Assembly (NCBI GenBank): GCA_023150895.1
Contig: JAKLJY010000014.1
Span: forward strand, 30,179 to 94,178
DNA: 64,000 nucleotides
From: Myxococcota bacterium
GTDB taxonomy: Bacteria > Myxococcota_A > Bradymonadia > UBA7976 > UBA1532
Direction: 5' to 3'
Below, one piece after another: positions 50,618-59,059 of this stretch. Below the pieces are notes generated by a model, which had not been told where the DNA came from, did not search any database, and worked only from the letters and a program-made list of their open reading frames with translations. The stretch's first letter is position 1. Each line of letters begins with the position of its first letter. The position numbers were made by a program, and so were the translations under genes.

Positions 50618-51613
50618 TTGGCCAAGGGCAACTTCGTCCGACCCGCCAGCCGCGCCGGCATCCGCGATCCGCGCAACAGCACGTTCGTGGCCCGCCTCGA
50701 CGACCTCGAGCGGCAGAGCCACCGGCCCAAGCAGATCAGCGCCGAGACGTCGATGCTGCGCGCCGAAGACGTCGAGATCATGGGCGAATTGCCCGCCCAG
50801 GAGCCCTTGGGCGAGGCCCCGGCCCCCCTGACGGTCGCCTCGCGCATGATCGCCGTCTTCAGCCCCAAGGGCGGTACCGGCGGCACGACGGTGGCGTGCA
50901 ACCTCGGCGGCACGCTCGCGCGCATCGGCAAGAACGTCGTGCTCGTGGACATGGACCTCCAGCTCGGGGCCGTGCCCGTCGCCCTCAACCTGCGTCCCGA
51001 GCGCAGCATCGGCGAGATCATGCGCCTCGCCGAGGCGGCCGGCCGCGGGCCGCTGCAGACGGGCCTCGACCGCCACGCGTCGGGCCTCTGCGTGCTCGCG
51101 CAGGGCGATCGCATCGAAGAGCTGCCCGAGATCACGACGGACCGCCTCCCCCGCCTCTTCGACGCACTCGGGCAGAGCTTCCCGTACGTCATCGTCGACG
51201 GTCTGCGCGACTTCAGCGACCACGCCGTCGCCACGATGGACCTCGCCCACCTGGTCCTGCTCGTCGTCACGCAGGATGTCCCCGCCGTGCGCGCCGCGGC
51301 GCGCTGCCTGCGCATCTTCCGGCGACTGGGCTACGGGCCCGACCGCGTGCGCCTCATCGTCAACCGCTTTCAGAAGCGCGCGCCGGTGACGATCGAAGCC
51401 ATCCAGAACGCGCTCGGACAACCGGTCGAGGCGGTCATCCACAACGATTTTCCCCTCGTCGAGCAGTCCCTGAACCTCGGCGCCCTGGTCGGCGACGTCA
51501 AACCGACGTCGCGGGTCGCGCGGGACATAGAGACCATCACCTGGCACTACGCCGGCATCAAGGACCCGCCCGTGACGGCCGGGTTCTTCGCGCGGCTGTT
51601 CGGGAAGCACTGA
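50618..51613 (+). CDS. tadZ: TadZ/CpaE ParA-like localisation ATPase with atypical P-loop
   Basis: A 331-aa MinD/ParA superfamily protein. Its Walker A reads SPKGGTGGTT: the leading signature Lys is kept but the catalytic P-loop Lys is replaced by Gly, as often in CpaE/TadZ proteins. Walker A' (VVLVDMDLQLGAVPVAL) and VIVDGLRDFSDH follow. It positions the pilus machinery. I place the start at TTG 50618, five nt after GGAGGAA (50607-50613); the longer ATG at 50537 lies within cpaC and lacks such a site. Confidence 0.88.
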   Translation: MAKGNFVRPASRAGIRDPRNSTFVARLDDLERQSHRPKQISAETSMLRAEDVEIMGELPAQEPLGEAPAPLTVASRMIAVFSPKGGTGGTTVACNLGGTLARIGKNVVLVDMDLQLGAVPVALNLRPERSIGEIMRLAEAAGRGPLQTGLDRHASGLCVLAQGDRIEELPEITTDRLPRLFDALGQSFPYVIVDGLRDFSDHAVATMDLAHLVLLVVTQDVPAVRAAARCLRIFRRLGYGPDRVRLIVNRFQKRAPVTIEAIQNALGQPVEAVIHNDFPLVEQSLNLGALVGDVKPTSRVARDIETITWHYAGIKDPPVTAGFFARLFGKH

Positions 51614-51615
51614 CC

Positions 51616-52923
51616 ATGGCGATGCGCATCATCGACCGCCTGCAGGGCGGGGACGGCACCGGCCAGGCACAGGGCCGCAACCTCGAGGACATCAAGCGCC
51701 GGCTGCACCAGGCCGTGCTCGACCGGGTCGACGTCGCGGCCGTGGCCGCCTTGACGCGCGATCAGGTCCGCAACCGCCTGCGCGAGCTCGTCGAGAACCT
51801 CATCCAGAAAGACGGCATGAACCTCTCGCCCGTCGAGCGCGACGTGGTCGTGACGGGCATCCTGGACGAGATCACCGGCCTCGGCCCGCTCGAGGCCATC
51901 CTGGCCGACGACACGGTCAGCGACATCCTGGTCAACGGGCCGGACACCATCTACGTCGAGCGCGGGGGCCGCCTGCAGCAGATCGACGCCCGCTTCCGCG
52001 ACGACGCCCACCTCGTCAACACCATCAGCCGCATCGTCGGTCGGGTCGGCCGCCGGGTGGACGAGTCGTCTCCCATGGTGGACGCCCGCCTGCCCGACGG
52101 CTCGCGCGTCAACGCGATCATCCCACCGCTCGCCCTCGACGGCGCGGCGCTGTCCATCCGGCGGTTCGGCACCAATCCGCTCGACGCCCGCGCCCTGGTC
52201 TCCAAGGGCGCGCTGACGCAGGACATGTTGAACTACCTGAAGGCCGCCGTGCGGTCGAAGTGCAACATCCTGATCAGTGGCGGCACGGGCGCCGGCAAGA
52301 CGACGCTGCTCAACGCGCTCTCGAACTTCATCCCCAATACCGAGCGCATCATCACCCTCGAAGACTCCGCCGAACTCAAGCTCCAGCAGCCGCACTGCGT
52401 CCGCCTGGAGAGCCGCCCGCCGAACATCGAGGGCCGTGGCGCGGTGACGATTGGCGACCTCATGCGCAACGCCCTCCGGATGCGCCCCGACCGCATCGTG
52501 GTCGGCGAGGTCCGTGGCGGCGAGGCGCTGGACATGCTCCAGGCCATGAATACGGGCCACGAGGGCTCCATGGGTACGCTGCACGCCAACTCCCCGGACG
52601 ACGCCGTGCAGCGCCTGACGACGATGATCACGATGAGCGGCGTGAAGCTCGACACGGGCGCCCTCGCCCAGATCATCGGACGCTCGCTGCACCTCGTGGT
52701 GCAGGCCAGCCGCCTGCCCGACGGTCAACGCAAGCTCACCAGCATCACCGAGATCGTCGGCCTCGACGGCGACAAGGTCGCGACGCACGAGATCTTCGTC
52801 TTCGACCAGGGCGGCATGGACGACGAAGGCCACATCTGGGGCGAGCATCGCTACGTGGCCGAGAGCACCTTCCTCGAGCGCTTCTACCGCGCGGGTGCTC
52901 TCAAGCGGCCGGGCGCGCGATGA
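51616..52923 (+). CDS. tadA: TadA/CpaF secretion ATPase
   Basis: A 435-aa type II/IV secretion ATPase. The N-terminal domain ([32 protein letters not shown]) is followed by the core with Walker [10 protein letters not shown], an Asp box [11 protein letters not shown], Walker [34 protein letters not shown] and the His box. It powers Flp pilus extension and retraction. Two nt after tadZ and overlapping tadB by ATGA. Confidence 0.96.
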   Translation: MAMRIIDRLQGGDGTGQAQGRNLEDIKRRLHQAVLDRVDVAAVAALTRDQVRNRLRELVENLIQKDGMNLSPVERDVVVTGILDEITGLGPLEAILADDTVSDILVNGPDTIYVERGGRLQQIDARFRDDAHLVNTISRIVGRVGRRVDESSPMVDARLPDGSRVNAIIPPLALDGAALSIRRFGTNPLDARALVSKGALTQDMLNYLKAAVRSKCNILISGGTGAGKTTLLNALSNFIPNTERIITLEDSAELKLQQPHCVRLESRPPNIEGRGAVTIGDLMRNALRMRPDRIVVGEVRGGEALDMLQAMNTGHEGSMGTLHANSPDDAVQRLTTMITMSGVKLDTGALAQIIGRSLHLVVQASRLPDGQRKLTSITEIVGLDGDKVATHEIFVFDQGGMDDEGHIWGEHRYVAESTFLERFYRAGALKRPGAR

Positions 52924-53864
52924 ACATCTGGGTCATCGTCCTCGGCTCGGCGAGCGTGTTCTTCGCGCTCCAGGCCATTTACTGGATCGTCACGTTCCGT
53001 CGCGAATCGCGCCATTCGGTGCTGGCGCAGCGCCTCGGCAGCATCGACGCCGTCGAGGAGGGTCTCGACGACATCCTGCGACGCACGAGCGAGGACGAGG
53101 GCATCTGGGCGAGCCTGCCCTTCTACGAGTCGCTGATTCACCGCCTCAACGAGGCCCGCGAGCTCGGCGGCGTGGCGGCGTTCATGGTGCGGGTGCTCAT
53201 CTTCGTTCTCGGCGGTTTCGCCGGCGGCGTGGTGCTCACCGGCGACCCCGTCTTTGCGCTGATCTTCGGCCTGGGTCTCGGGCTGCTGCCGTACACGTTC
53301 CTGCTCAAGAAGGTCCGCAAGCGCATCCTGCGCATCGAGGAGCAGCTCCCCGAGGCCCTCGAGGTCATGTGCATCTCGCTGCGGGCCGGCCACTCGCTCG
53401 CACAGACGATTCGCCTGACGGCCAGCGAGCTACAGGCCCCCTTGGGTGAGGAGCTGCGGCAGGTGGCCGAGGAGGCCGAGCTCGGCCGGCCCATCGACGA
53501 GGCCCTGCTCGCCATGGCCGATCGCGTTCGTGGCGCGCGCAGCGTGCGGACGTTCGTGGTCGCGGTGCTCGTGCTGCGGCAGACGGGCGGCAACCTGGTC
53601 GAGGTCATCGAGAGCATCATCGACTCGATGCGGCAGGCGACGGCCTACCAGCAGAAGCTGCAATCCATGACGGCCGAGAGCCGGTCGAGCGCGTTCATTC
53701 TGGCGATGCTGCCCCCGGCCTTCGGCGTGCTCTCGTTCCTGGCCGATCCCACCTACACCAAGCGCCTGTACACCGACTCCGTGGGGCAGATGCTGGTGCT
53801 CACGGCGGGCGGGTTCTACCTGAGCGGCGTCATCTGGGTCCGCCGACTGGTGTCGCCGAAATGA
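52920..53864 (+). CDS. tadB: TadB inner-membrane platform protein
   Basis: A 314-aa T2SSF-domain protein: N-terminal helix, about four helices in all, and the GspF-like core EEQLPEALEVMCISLRAGHSLAQTIR, then LRQTGGNLVEVIESIIDSMRQ. Pairs with TadC in the platform that TadA acts on. Overlaps both neighbours (ATGA at each end). Confidence 0.93.
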   Translation: MNIWVIVLGSASVFFALQAIYWIVTFRRESRHSVLAQRLGSIDAVEEGLDDILRRTSEDEGIWASLPFYESLIHRLNEARELGGVAAFMVRVLIFVLGGFAGGVVLTGDPVFALIFGLGLGLLPYTFLLKKVRKRILRIEEQLPEALEVMCISLRAGHSLAQTIRLTASELQAPLGEELRQVAEEAELGRPIDEALLAMADRVRGARSVRTFVVAVLVLRQTGGNLVEVIESIIDSMRQATAYQQKLQSMTAESRSSAFILAMLPPAFGVLSFLADPTYTKRLYTDSVGQMLVLTAGGFYLSGVIWVRRLVSPK

Positions 53865-54781
53865 ACCCCGAGACCCTGCAGCTCGCCTTCTACGCGGCCG
53901 CGTTCGCCACCGCGCTCGCCGTCGTCGTGGCCGTGCAGGCCGTTCTGCGCGCGCGGGCCGAGGCGGCGGCGGATGACGACGACGACCTGCCCGCGCCCGA
54001 CGGCCGCACCGAGACGGATCCGGTCCGGCGGGTGGCTCCCCAGGGTCGCCTGGCCGCCCTGGCCGAGCTGACGCGCCCGAAGAGCCTCGCCGAGCTGAGC
54101 GAGCTGCGCCGGCGACTGGCCCGCGCCGGGCTGCGCAGCGACAACGCCGTCGAAATCTTCAGCATCGCCCGCGCCGTGTCGCTCATCGTGGGCGTCACGC
54201 TCGGCGCGCTGCTGATGCTCACGGGCGAGGACGGCAGCGAGATGCTCATGGCCGCCCTCTGCATGGCGCTCGGCTACTACGCGCCCGAGGGTTGGCTCAA
54301 GAGCCGCATCGAAGCCCGGCAGTCGGCCATCACCGAGGCCCTGCCGCCGACGATCGACCTCCTGGTGACGTGCATGGAGGCCGGCCTGGGGCTCGAGCAG
54401 GCCATCGCCCGCGTCTCCCGCGAGGTCAGCCATTCGGACCCCGAAATGTCCGAGGAGCTCGGCATCGTCGTCGGCGAGATCCGGGCCGGTCTCGGCGTAC
54501 CCGAGGCCTTCCGCAAGCTCTCCGACCGCGTCACCTCGGACGACATGCGCAACCTGGCACAGGTGGTGGGCCAGGCCGCCCAGCTCGGCGCGGCGCTCGG
54601 CCGCACGATGCGCGAGTACGCCAACAGCGCCCGCCGCCGCCGCACCCTGGCCCTCGAGGAGACGGCCGGCAAGATCACCGCGCGCCTGACCCTGCCGTTG
54701 ACGCTCTGCCTCATGCCGGCGGCGCTGATCATCATGCTGGGGCCGGCCATCGTGATGATCTTCCGCATGGTGTCGACGTGA
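53861..54781 (+). CDS. tadC: TadC inner-membrane platform protein
   Basis: A 306-aa T2SSF-domain protein with an N-terminal helix, an acidic linker (DDDDDLPAPDGRTETD), and the core EALPPTIDLLVTCMEAGLGLEQAI, VGEIRAGLGVPEAFRKLSDR and QAAQLGAALGRTMREYANSARRRR, ending in membrane helices (LTLPLTLCLMPAALIIMLGPAIVMIF). Partner of TadB. Confidence 0.93.
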   Translation: MNPETLQLAFYAAAFATALAVVVAVQAVLRARAEAAADDDDDLPAPDGRTETDPVRRVAPQGRLAALAELTRPKSLAELSELRRRLARAGLRSDNAVEIFSIARAVSLIVGVTLGALLMLTGEDGSEMLMAALCMALGYYAPEGWLKSRIEARQSAITEALPPTIDLLVTCMEAGLGLEQAIARVSREVSHSDPEMSEELGIVVGEIRAGLGVPEAFRKLSDRVTSDDMRNLAQVVGQAAQLGAALGRTMREYANSARRRRTLALEETAGKITARLTLPLTLCLMPAALIIMLGPAIVMIFRMVST

Positions 54782-54837
54782 GGGCTGGCCACTCCGGGCG
54801 CCGGCTCGGGCGGGGTCTGCGCGCCCCTCGACGGCAA

Positions 54838-54851
54838 GGTCGACGGTCGAC
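54838..54851 (+). repeat. 7-bp tandem duplication at the TadD 5' end
   Basis: GGTCGAC occurs twice in tandem directly before the first codons that read as TPR protein (VDDELRLQLAELL). A 7-bp unit shifts the frame by one, so the duplication could explain why no normal start lies in frame upstream of TadD. Confidence 0.7.
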
Positions 54852-54920
54852 GACGAGCTGCGCCTTCAGCTCGCCGAGCTGCTCGTCAAAGAGGGCGCAC
54901 AGGCCAACGCGCTGCCCATC

Positions 54921-55544
54921 GTGCGCGACGCCCTGGCCCGCAACCCCACGGACGCCCGTCTGCACTACCTGCTCGGGACGATGCTGCGCGACCGCGGGGT
55001 CTACGCCGAGGCCGAGAAGTCGTTGCGACAGGCCGTCGAGCTCGGCCCGAAGCTGGCCCCGGCGCACAGCGCGCTCGGCATCCTGCTCGACCTGCAGAAG
55101 CGCTCCGCCGAGGCCGAGAAGCACCACCGCGAGGCCCTGCGCCTCGACGAGACCCCCGCCCGCTACCACAACAACCTGGGCTTCTGCCTCGCCCTGCAGG
55201 GCCGCCCGGCCGAGGCCATCCCCGCCTACGAGGGCGCGCTGCGGCGGGCCCCGACGGCGGCGCAGGTCTACAACAACCTGGGCTTCGCCTACGCGGCGGT
55301 GGGTCGCGATGCGGATGCCCTGCGCATGTTCCGCCAGGCCGGGGGCGAGGCCGCCGCCCTGGCGAACCTGGCTTTGGCGCACGAATTGCAAGGAAAACCC
55401 GACCAGGCGCGCGCGCTCTATCAGCGAGCCCTCACCGAGGACCCGCGACAGGCCGCCGCCCTGGCGAATCTCGAAGCCCTGGACGCCGAGCGTCGGCCCC
55501 CTGCCGCCGCCCCGTCCGTCGCCCCCCCGGAGACGAAGCCATGA
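54921..55544 (+). CDS. tadD: TadD-like TPR protein (start uncertain)
   Basis: From GTG 54921 the protein has 207 aa and about five tetratricopeptide repeats (DARLHYLLGTMLRDRGVYAEAEKSLRQAVELGP, LAPAHSALGILLDLQKRSAEAEKHHREAL, TAAQVYNNLGFAYAAVGRDADALRMF), ending in a Pro/Ala tail. The frame reads as coding further upstream (ELRLQLAELLVKEGAQANALP forms a TPR helix), but no ATG/GTG/TTG is in frame back to the TadC stop; CTG 54858 or a frameshift at the 7-bp repeat are the options. No lipobox is visible, unlike typical TadD. It acts in Tad pilus biogenesis and overlaps the next gene by ATGA. Confidence 0.82.
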   Translation: MRDALARNPTDARLHYLLGTMLRDRGVYAEAEKSLRQAVELGPKLAPAHSALGILLDLQKRSAEAEKHHREALRLDETPARYHNNLGFCLALQGRPAEAIPAYEGALRRAPTAAQVYNNLGFAYAAVGRDADALRMFRQAGGEAAALANLALAHELQGKPDQARALYQRALTEDPRQAAALANLEALDAERRPPAAAPSVAPPETKP

Positions 55545-55903
55545 GCCCGAAACGCCTGCTCCCCCGCCTCGCCTGGGCCCTCGCCGCGCTGTTCATCGTC
55601 GGCTGCGGCGGCCGCGTCCACGTCGAGGAGGACGCCGGCAGCCGCTACCGCCGCGTGGTGGCCGCGCAGCGCGACGCCAAACCGCGCAAGGGCGTGGCCC
55701 CCGCGACGGCCGCCGAGGTCAAGCTCGCCACCCACAACCGCATGATCCGGCTCAGCGCCGACGGCTCGGCCAACCCCCTCTCGTCGGGCGACGGCGGCGG
55801 CTACAGCGCCGGCGCGCCGGCCGGGGCGGGCGGCACCGGCTCCACCAGTCTGAACTTCGGCGCCGAGGCGGGGGAACCCCAGATCCGGCTCCAGGGGAAG
55901 TGA
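55541..55903 (+). CDS. Small Tad-operon lipoprotein
   Basis: A 120-aa lipoprotein (lipobox FIVGC, Cys about residue 22). A conserved-looking core VHVEEDAGSRYRRVVAAQRD precedes a Gly/Ala/Ser-rich tail. It lies between tadD and the TadG-like gene, coupled to tadD by ATGA. It may serve as a secretin pilotin or minor envelope component of the pilus, inferred from position and lipidation only. Confidence 0.75.
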   Translation: MSPKRLLPRLAWALAALFIVGCGGRVHVEEDAGSRYRRVVAAQRDAKPRKGVAPATAAEVKLATHNRMIRLSADGSANPLSSGDGGGYSAGAPAGAGGTGSTSLNFGAEAGEPQIRLQGK

Positions 55904-55911
55904 GGCGATCC

Positions 55912-57192
55912 ATGGCCGAAATGCGCCCCCTCCGACGACGCGCGCCCCGCGGGGCCGCCGCCAGCATCCTCGTGCTCTACTCCGCCGTGGCACTCATGAT
56001 GCTGACCGTCATGGGGTACGTGGGCGGCCAGATGTGGAGCGCCAAGGAGCTGACCAGCGCCCGGGCGGACGCCGTGGCCCTCGCGGCCAGCGAGGCCATC
56101 AAGCGGCTCGGGCCCGATCGCTTCTGCGACGACCAGACGCTCCAGGCCCTGTTGCGCGACTTCGGCGGGCGTTGCCCGGTGGCCCGCAAGGTCGGCGCCG
56201 GGGCGACGGCCAGCTACGTCTTCGAGTACGAGACGGCCGAGATCAACGTCCAGGTCCCCACCGGCCTGATGGATCTCCAGAACGTCGAGGTGCAGACCGA
56301 GGTGCGCGGCCAGGTCGACCACCACTACCTGCCCGCCGAGGAGCGCCGACCCAAGTTCGTGCTCGTGCTCGACTACTCGGGCTCCATGGGGGCGCGTTTC
56401 GGCGGCGGCAACCGGACGGCCGCGCTCAAAGACGCCGTCGCCACGCTGATGGGCCGGGGCTACCGCATCGACTACGGTGCGGTCATCTTCGACAACGAGA
56501 TCATGGCCACCGTCCCCATCGCCCAAAACAACGAGCGGGCGGTGCTGGCGCAGGTCAACCGTTTCGGCCCGAGCGGCGGCACCTGTTACCACGGCCTGGC
56601 GACTGCGCTCGGCATGCTGCGCAACACCCCGAACACCGGCTACTACGTCCTCTTCGCCACGGACGGCGCCCCGAACAATGGCTGCAGCGACGGCCGGGGT
56701 GAGGCCGTGCAGCTCTGGAACAACGACGTCACGATCTTCACGCTGAACATCGGCGCCGGCGGCGCGCAGCGGGATCTCCTCCATTGGCTCTCCGGCCCGC
56801 CGAACCGCCGTCACAACCCCGGTTACTCCTTCGAGGCGGGCAACCCGGCGCAGCTCCGCGAGACGTTCGACCGCATCATGGGGCGCATCCCCTGCCGGGC
56901 CTACCCGGACTTCGCGCAGATGCCCGATCCGTCTCGGGTTTTCGTCGGTGTCGAGCAGCGCAACCGCGAGATCATGACGCCCACGATGTTGCCCTGGGAC
57001 GACTATCACCAGATTGAGGAGCGTCGCCCGGACCACTTCGACGCGACGCCCTATGCCACGGTCAACCTGAACCCGCCGCGCAACGAACGTCGCTACGTGC
57101 TCGTCAACCACACGGGCTGCGCACCGGTCATCGAAGAGGACGCGCAGCTTCTCTTGCGCTACGACCGTCCGGGTCTCGCCACCGCGCGCTGA
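55912..57192 (+). CDS. tadG: TadG-like pilus protein with von Willebrand A domain
   Basis: A 426-aa protein with a TadG-type N-terminus (RRAPRGAAASILVLYSAVALMMLTVMGYVGGQMW, prepilin-like Gly then hydrophobic helix, but lacking the Glu at +5) and an ASEAIKRLG helix. A vWA domain has an intact MIDAS (VLVLDYSGSMGARF, GGTCYHGLATALG, VLFATDGAPNN). The C-terminal ~130 residues are beta-rich and end in a HTGCAPVIEED Cys pair region. TadG-like proteins with vWA can act as tip adhesins. It is the last gene of the Tad operon; the next start is 114 bp away, behind its own promoter. Confidence 0.88.
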   Translation: MAEMRPLRRRAPRGAAASILVLYSAVALMMLTVMGYVGGQMWSAKELTSARADAVALAASEAIKRLGPDRFCDDQTLQALLRDFGGRCPVARKVGAGATASYVFEYETAEINVQVPTGLMDLQNVEVQTEVRGQVDHHYLPAEERRPKFVLVLDYSGSMGARFGGGNRTAALKDAVATLMGRGYRIDYGAVIFDNEIMATVPIAQNNERAVLAQVNRFGPSGGTCYHGLATALGMLRNTPNTGYYVLFATDGAPNNGCSDGRGEAVQLWNNDVTIFTLNIGAGGAQRDLLHWLSGPPNRRHNPGYSFEAGNPAQLRETFDRIMGRIPCRAYPDFAQMPDPSRVFVGVEQRNREIMTPTMLPWDDYHQIEERRPDHFDATPYATVNLNPPRNERRYVLVNHTGCAPVIEEDAQLLLRYDRPGLATAR

Positions 57193-57256
57193 GCGCCCGC
57201 CGGAGAGTCGCCCGTCGGCACCGCGGGAAACCGGCAACTCCCCTCGCCACTTCCCC

Positions 57257-57272
57257 TGGCACGAATGGTGCA
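57257..57272 (+). promoter_or_regulatory. Sigma-54-type promoter of the elicitor-type lipoprotein
   Basis: TGGCACG-AATG-GTGCA (57257-57272) matches TGGCACG-N4-TTGCW with one mismatch (G for the first T); the GG (57258) and GC (57270) dinucleotides have the required 10-bp gap. It lies 34 bp before the ATG and resembles the promoter of flp, so both could respond to related activators. Confidence 0.75.
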
Positions 57273-57306
57273 CACGGGGGCGGCGAAACCAAACGGGGAG
57301 GAACCC

Positions 57307-59046
57307 ATGGCGTTCTCGCTTCGCGCTGCCCTCATCACCACCAGCAGTCTGGCGCTCTTTGCCTGCGGAGAGGCCACCGACGTCGACGGCGAAGCCGCCG
57401 GCCAGGACACGGCCTCGCCCAACGTCGACGGCAGCCCGGCGAAGCCCACCGGCGAGGGCAAGGAAGACGCCTGGAACTACCTGAACGACCCGAACCGCAT
57501 GGCGCAGTTCATGGCCCGCGATCTGGTCAAGAAGGCCGCCGATTTGCCGCAGACCGGGCAGTCGGCCAATACGCCCTGGCCGGACACCTACTGGCCGACG
57601 GCGGCGGACGGCATCAACTTCCGCTGGAGCGGCGACAGCGGCGTCGCCGGTTTCTCGCCCGCCGAGAAGTACGACCTCGCCTTCAACGGCTGGACGCCCC
57701 CGGCCAACTTCGCCGAGCTCAAGCCCTTCAACGCCTCGAGCTGCACGGACACCTGGCACCCCGAGTACTACACCAGCATCGGCCCCCTGGCCCGGTTCAT
57801 CTCCGAGAACCGCGGCAACAAGAAGGGTCGTGACAAGGTCGACTCCGACGACGACACCAAGATCGACGAATGCGATCAGGAAGACGTGGACGGCGTCGAA
57901 TGGTGGTGGGGTCTGTGCCACGCCTGGGTGCCCGCGGCCTTGAACGAGCCGGAGCCCATCCACGAAGTGACCCACAACGGTGTCACCTTCTACCCGTCCG
58001 ACATCAAGGCCCTGCTCATGCAGGCCTACAACCGCTCCCGCTCGTACATCCTCGGTGGCCGCTGCAATACGAAAGAGCCCAAGCGCGACGAGACCGGCCG
58101 CATCATCGAGGACGCCTGCCGCGACACCAACGCCGGCGCGTTCCACCTCATCGTGACGAACATGATCGGCCGTCACAAGATCGCGATCGCCGAAGACCGC
58201 ACCTATGACTACCAGGTCTGGAACCAGCCGGTCTTCAAGTACGAGATCACGCAGCAGACCGAGGTCGATCTGAAGAAGGCCCTGGAGCTCATCAACTCCA
58301 AAGAGGCCGACTACAGCAAGATCAACAAGGACGCCAAGCGCTTCATGGACGTGAAGGCCACGTTGTACTACGTGACCGAGTCCCACGCCTCGAAGTCGCC
58401 GATGGTGCCCGCGATCTCGTCCTACACGCGCACGGATCGTTATCACTACCTGCTCGAGCTCAACGACGCCGGCGAGATCCTCGGTGGCGAGTGGATTCTC
58501 GGCACGAACGAGCACCCGGAGTGGGGCGTCAGCAAGCAGCCGGACTTCCTCTGGTTCAGCACCGGCCCGGCGACGGACTACGGCGTGCCCCTCGACATCG
58601 CCAACATCCGCAAGCTGCTCGACCTCTCCCGCGCGCCCATCGTCCCGGTGAGCGACGAGCCGACCGGCCCTGCGAGCGCCAACAAGGTCGAGCAGGTGGT
58701 CGGCGTGGGCGCCACCATCCCGGACAACAGCGCAAAGGGCCTCTCCGAGTCGTTGAAGGTCGAGCGCACCGAGAAGGCCATCACCTTCGCCGTGCAGGTG
58801 GACGTCAAGCACACCTACATCAGCGACCTGAAGATCGACCTCTACAAGGACGGCACCCTGATCCAGACCCTCTGGAACAAAGAGGGCGGCGGCCGCGACG
58901 ACATTGCGCAGCTCTTCCCCGTCGACGCGCTGAAGGGCCAGTCCGTGGCCGGCGAGTACACGCTGAAGATCATCGACGGCGCCGCCGATGACGAGGGCAC
59001 GCTCGTGCGGTGGGGCCTCGTGGCCGAGGTCGCGCCGACCGAGTGA
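57307..59046 (+). CDS. Lipoprotein with transglutaminase-elicitor domain (Pep-13-like motif) and C-terminal P-domain
   Basis: A 579-aa lipoprotein (lipobox LFAC, Cys 20). The core matches the TGase_elicitor family: WWWGLCHAWVPAALNEPEP (candidate nucleophile C204), DIKALLMQAYN, an LGGRCN...DACRDTN disulfide-like region, GAFHLIVTN (H280) and AEDRTYDYQ (D297 or D301). Then comes VWNQPVFKYEITQQTEV (from V304), strikingly like the VWNQPVRGFKVYE surface peptide of Phytophthora GP42. Residues ~460-579 form a proprotein-convertase P-domain (LKVERTEKAITFAVQVDVKHTYISDLKIDLY, AGEYTLKIIDGA). A single gene behind a sigma-54-type promoter. It may cross-link proteins outside the cell; the activity is inferred. 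Confidence 0.87.
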   Translation: MAFSLRAALITTSSLALFACGEATDVDGEAAGQDTASPNVDGSPAKPTGEGKEDAWNYLNDPNRMAQFMARDLVKKAADLPQTGQSANTPWPDTYWPTAADGINFRWSGDSGVAGFSPAEKYDLAFNGWTPPANFAELKPFNASSCTDTWHPEYYTSIGPLARFISENRGNKKGRDKVDSDDDTKIDECDQEDVDGVEWWWGLCHAWVPAALNEPEPIHEVTHNGVTFYPSDIKALLMQAYNRSRSYILGGRCNTKEPKRDETGRIIEDACRDTNAGAFHLIVTNMIGRHKIAIAEDRTYDYQVWNQPVFKYEITQQTEVDLKKALELINSKEADYSKINKDAKRFMDVKATLYYVTESHASKSPMVPAISSYTRTDRYHYLLELNDAGEILGGEWILGTNEHPEWGVSKQPDFLWFSTGPATDYGVPLDIANIRKLLDLSRAPIVPVSDEPTGPASANKVEQVVGVGATIPDNSAKGLSESLKVERTEKAITFAVQVDVKHTYISDLKIDLYKDGTLIQTLWNKEGGGRDDIAQLFPVDALKGQSVAGEYTLKIIDGAADDEGTLVRWGLVAEVAPTE

Positions 59047-59059
59047 ACCGGAGTCGCCG

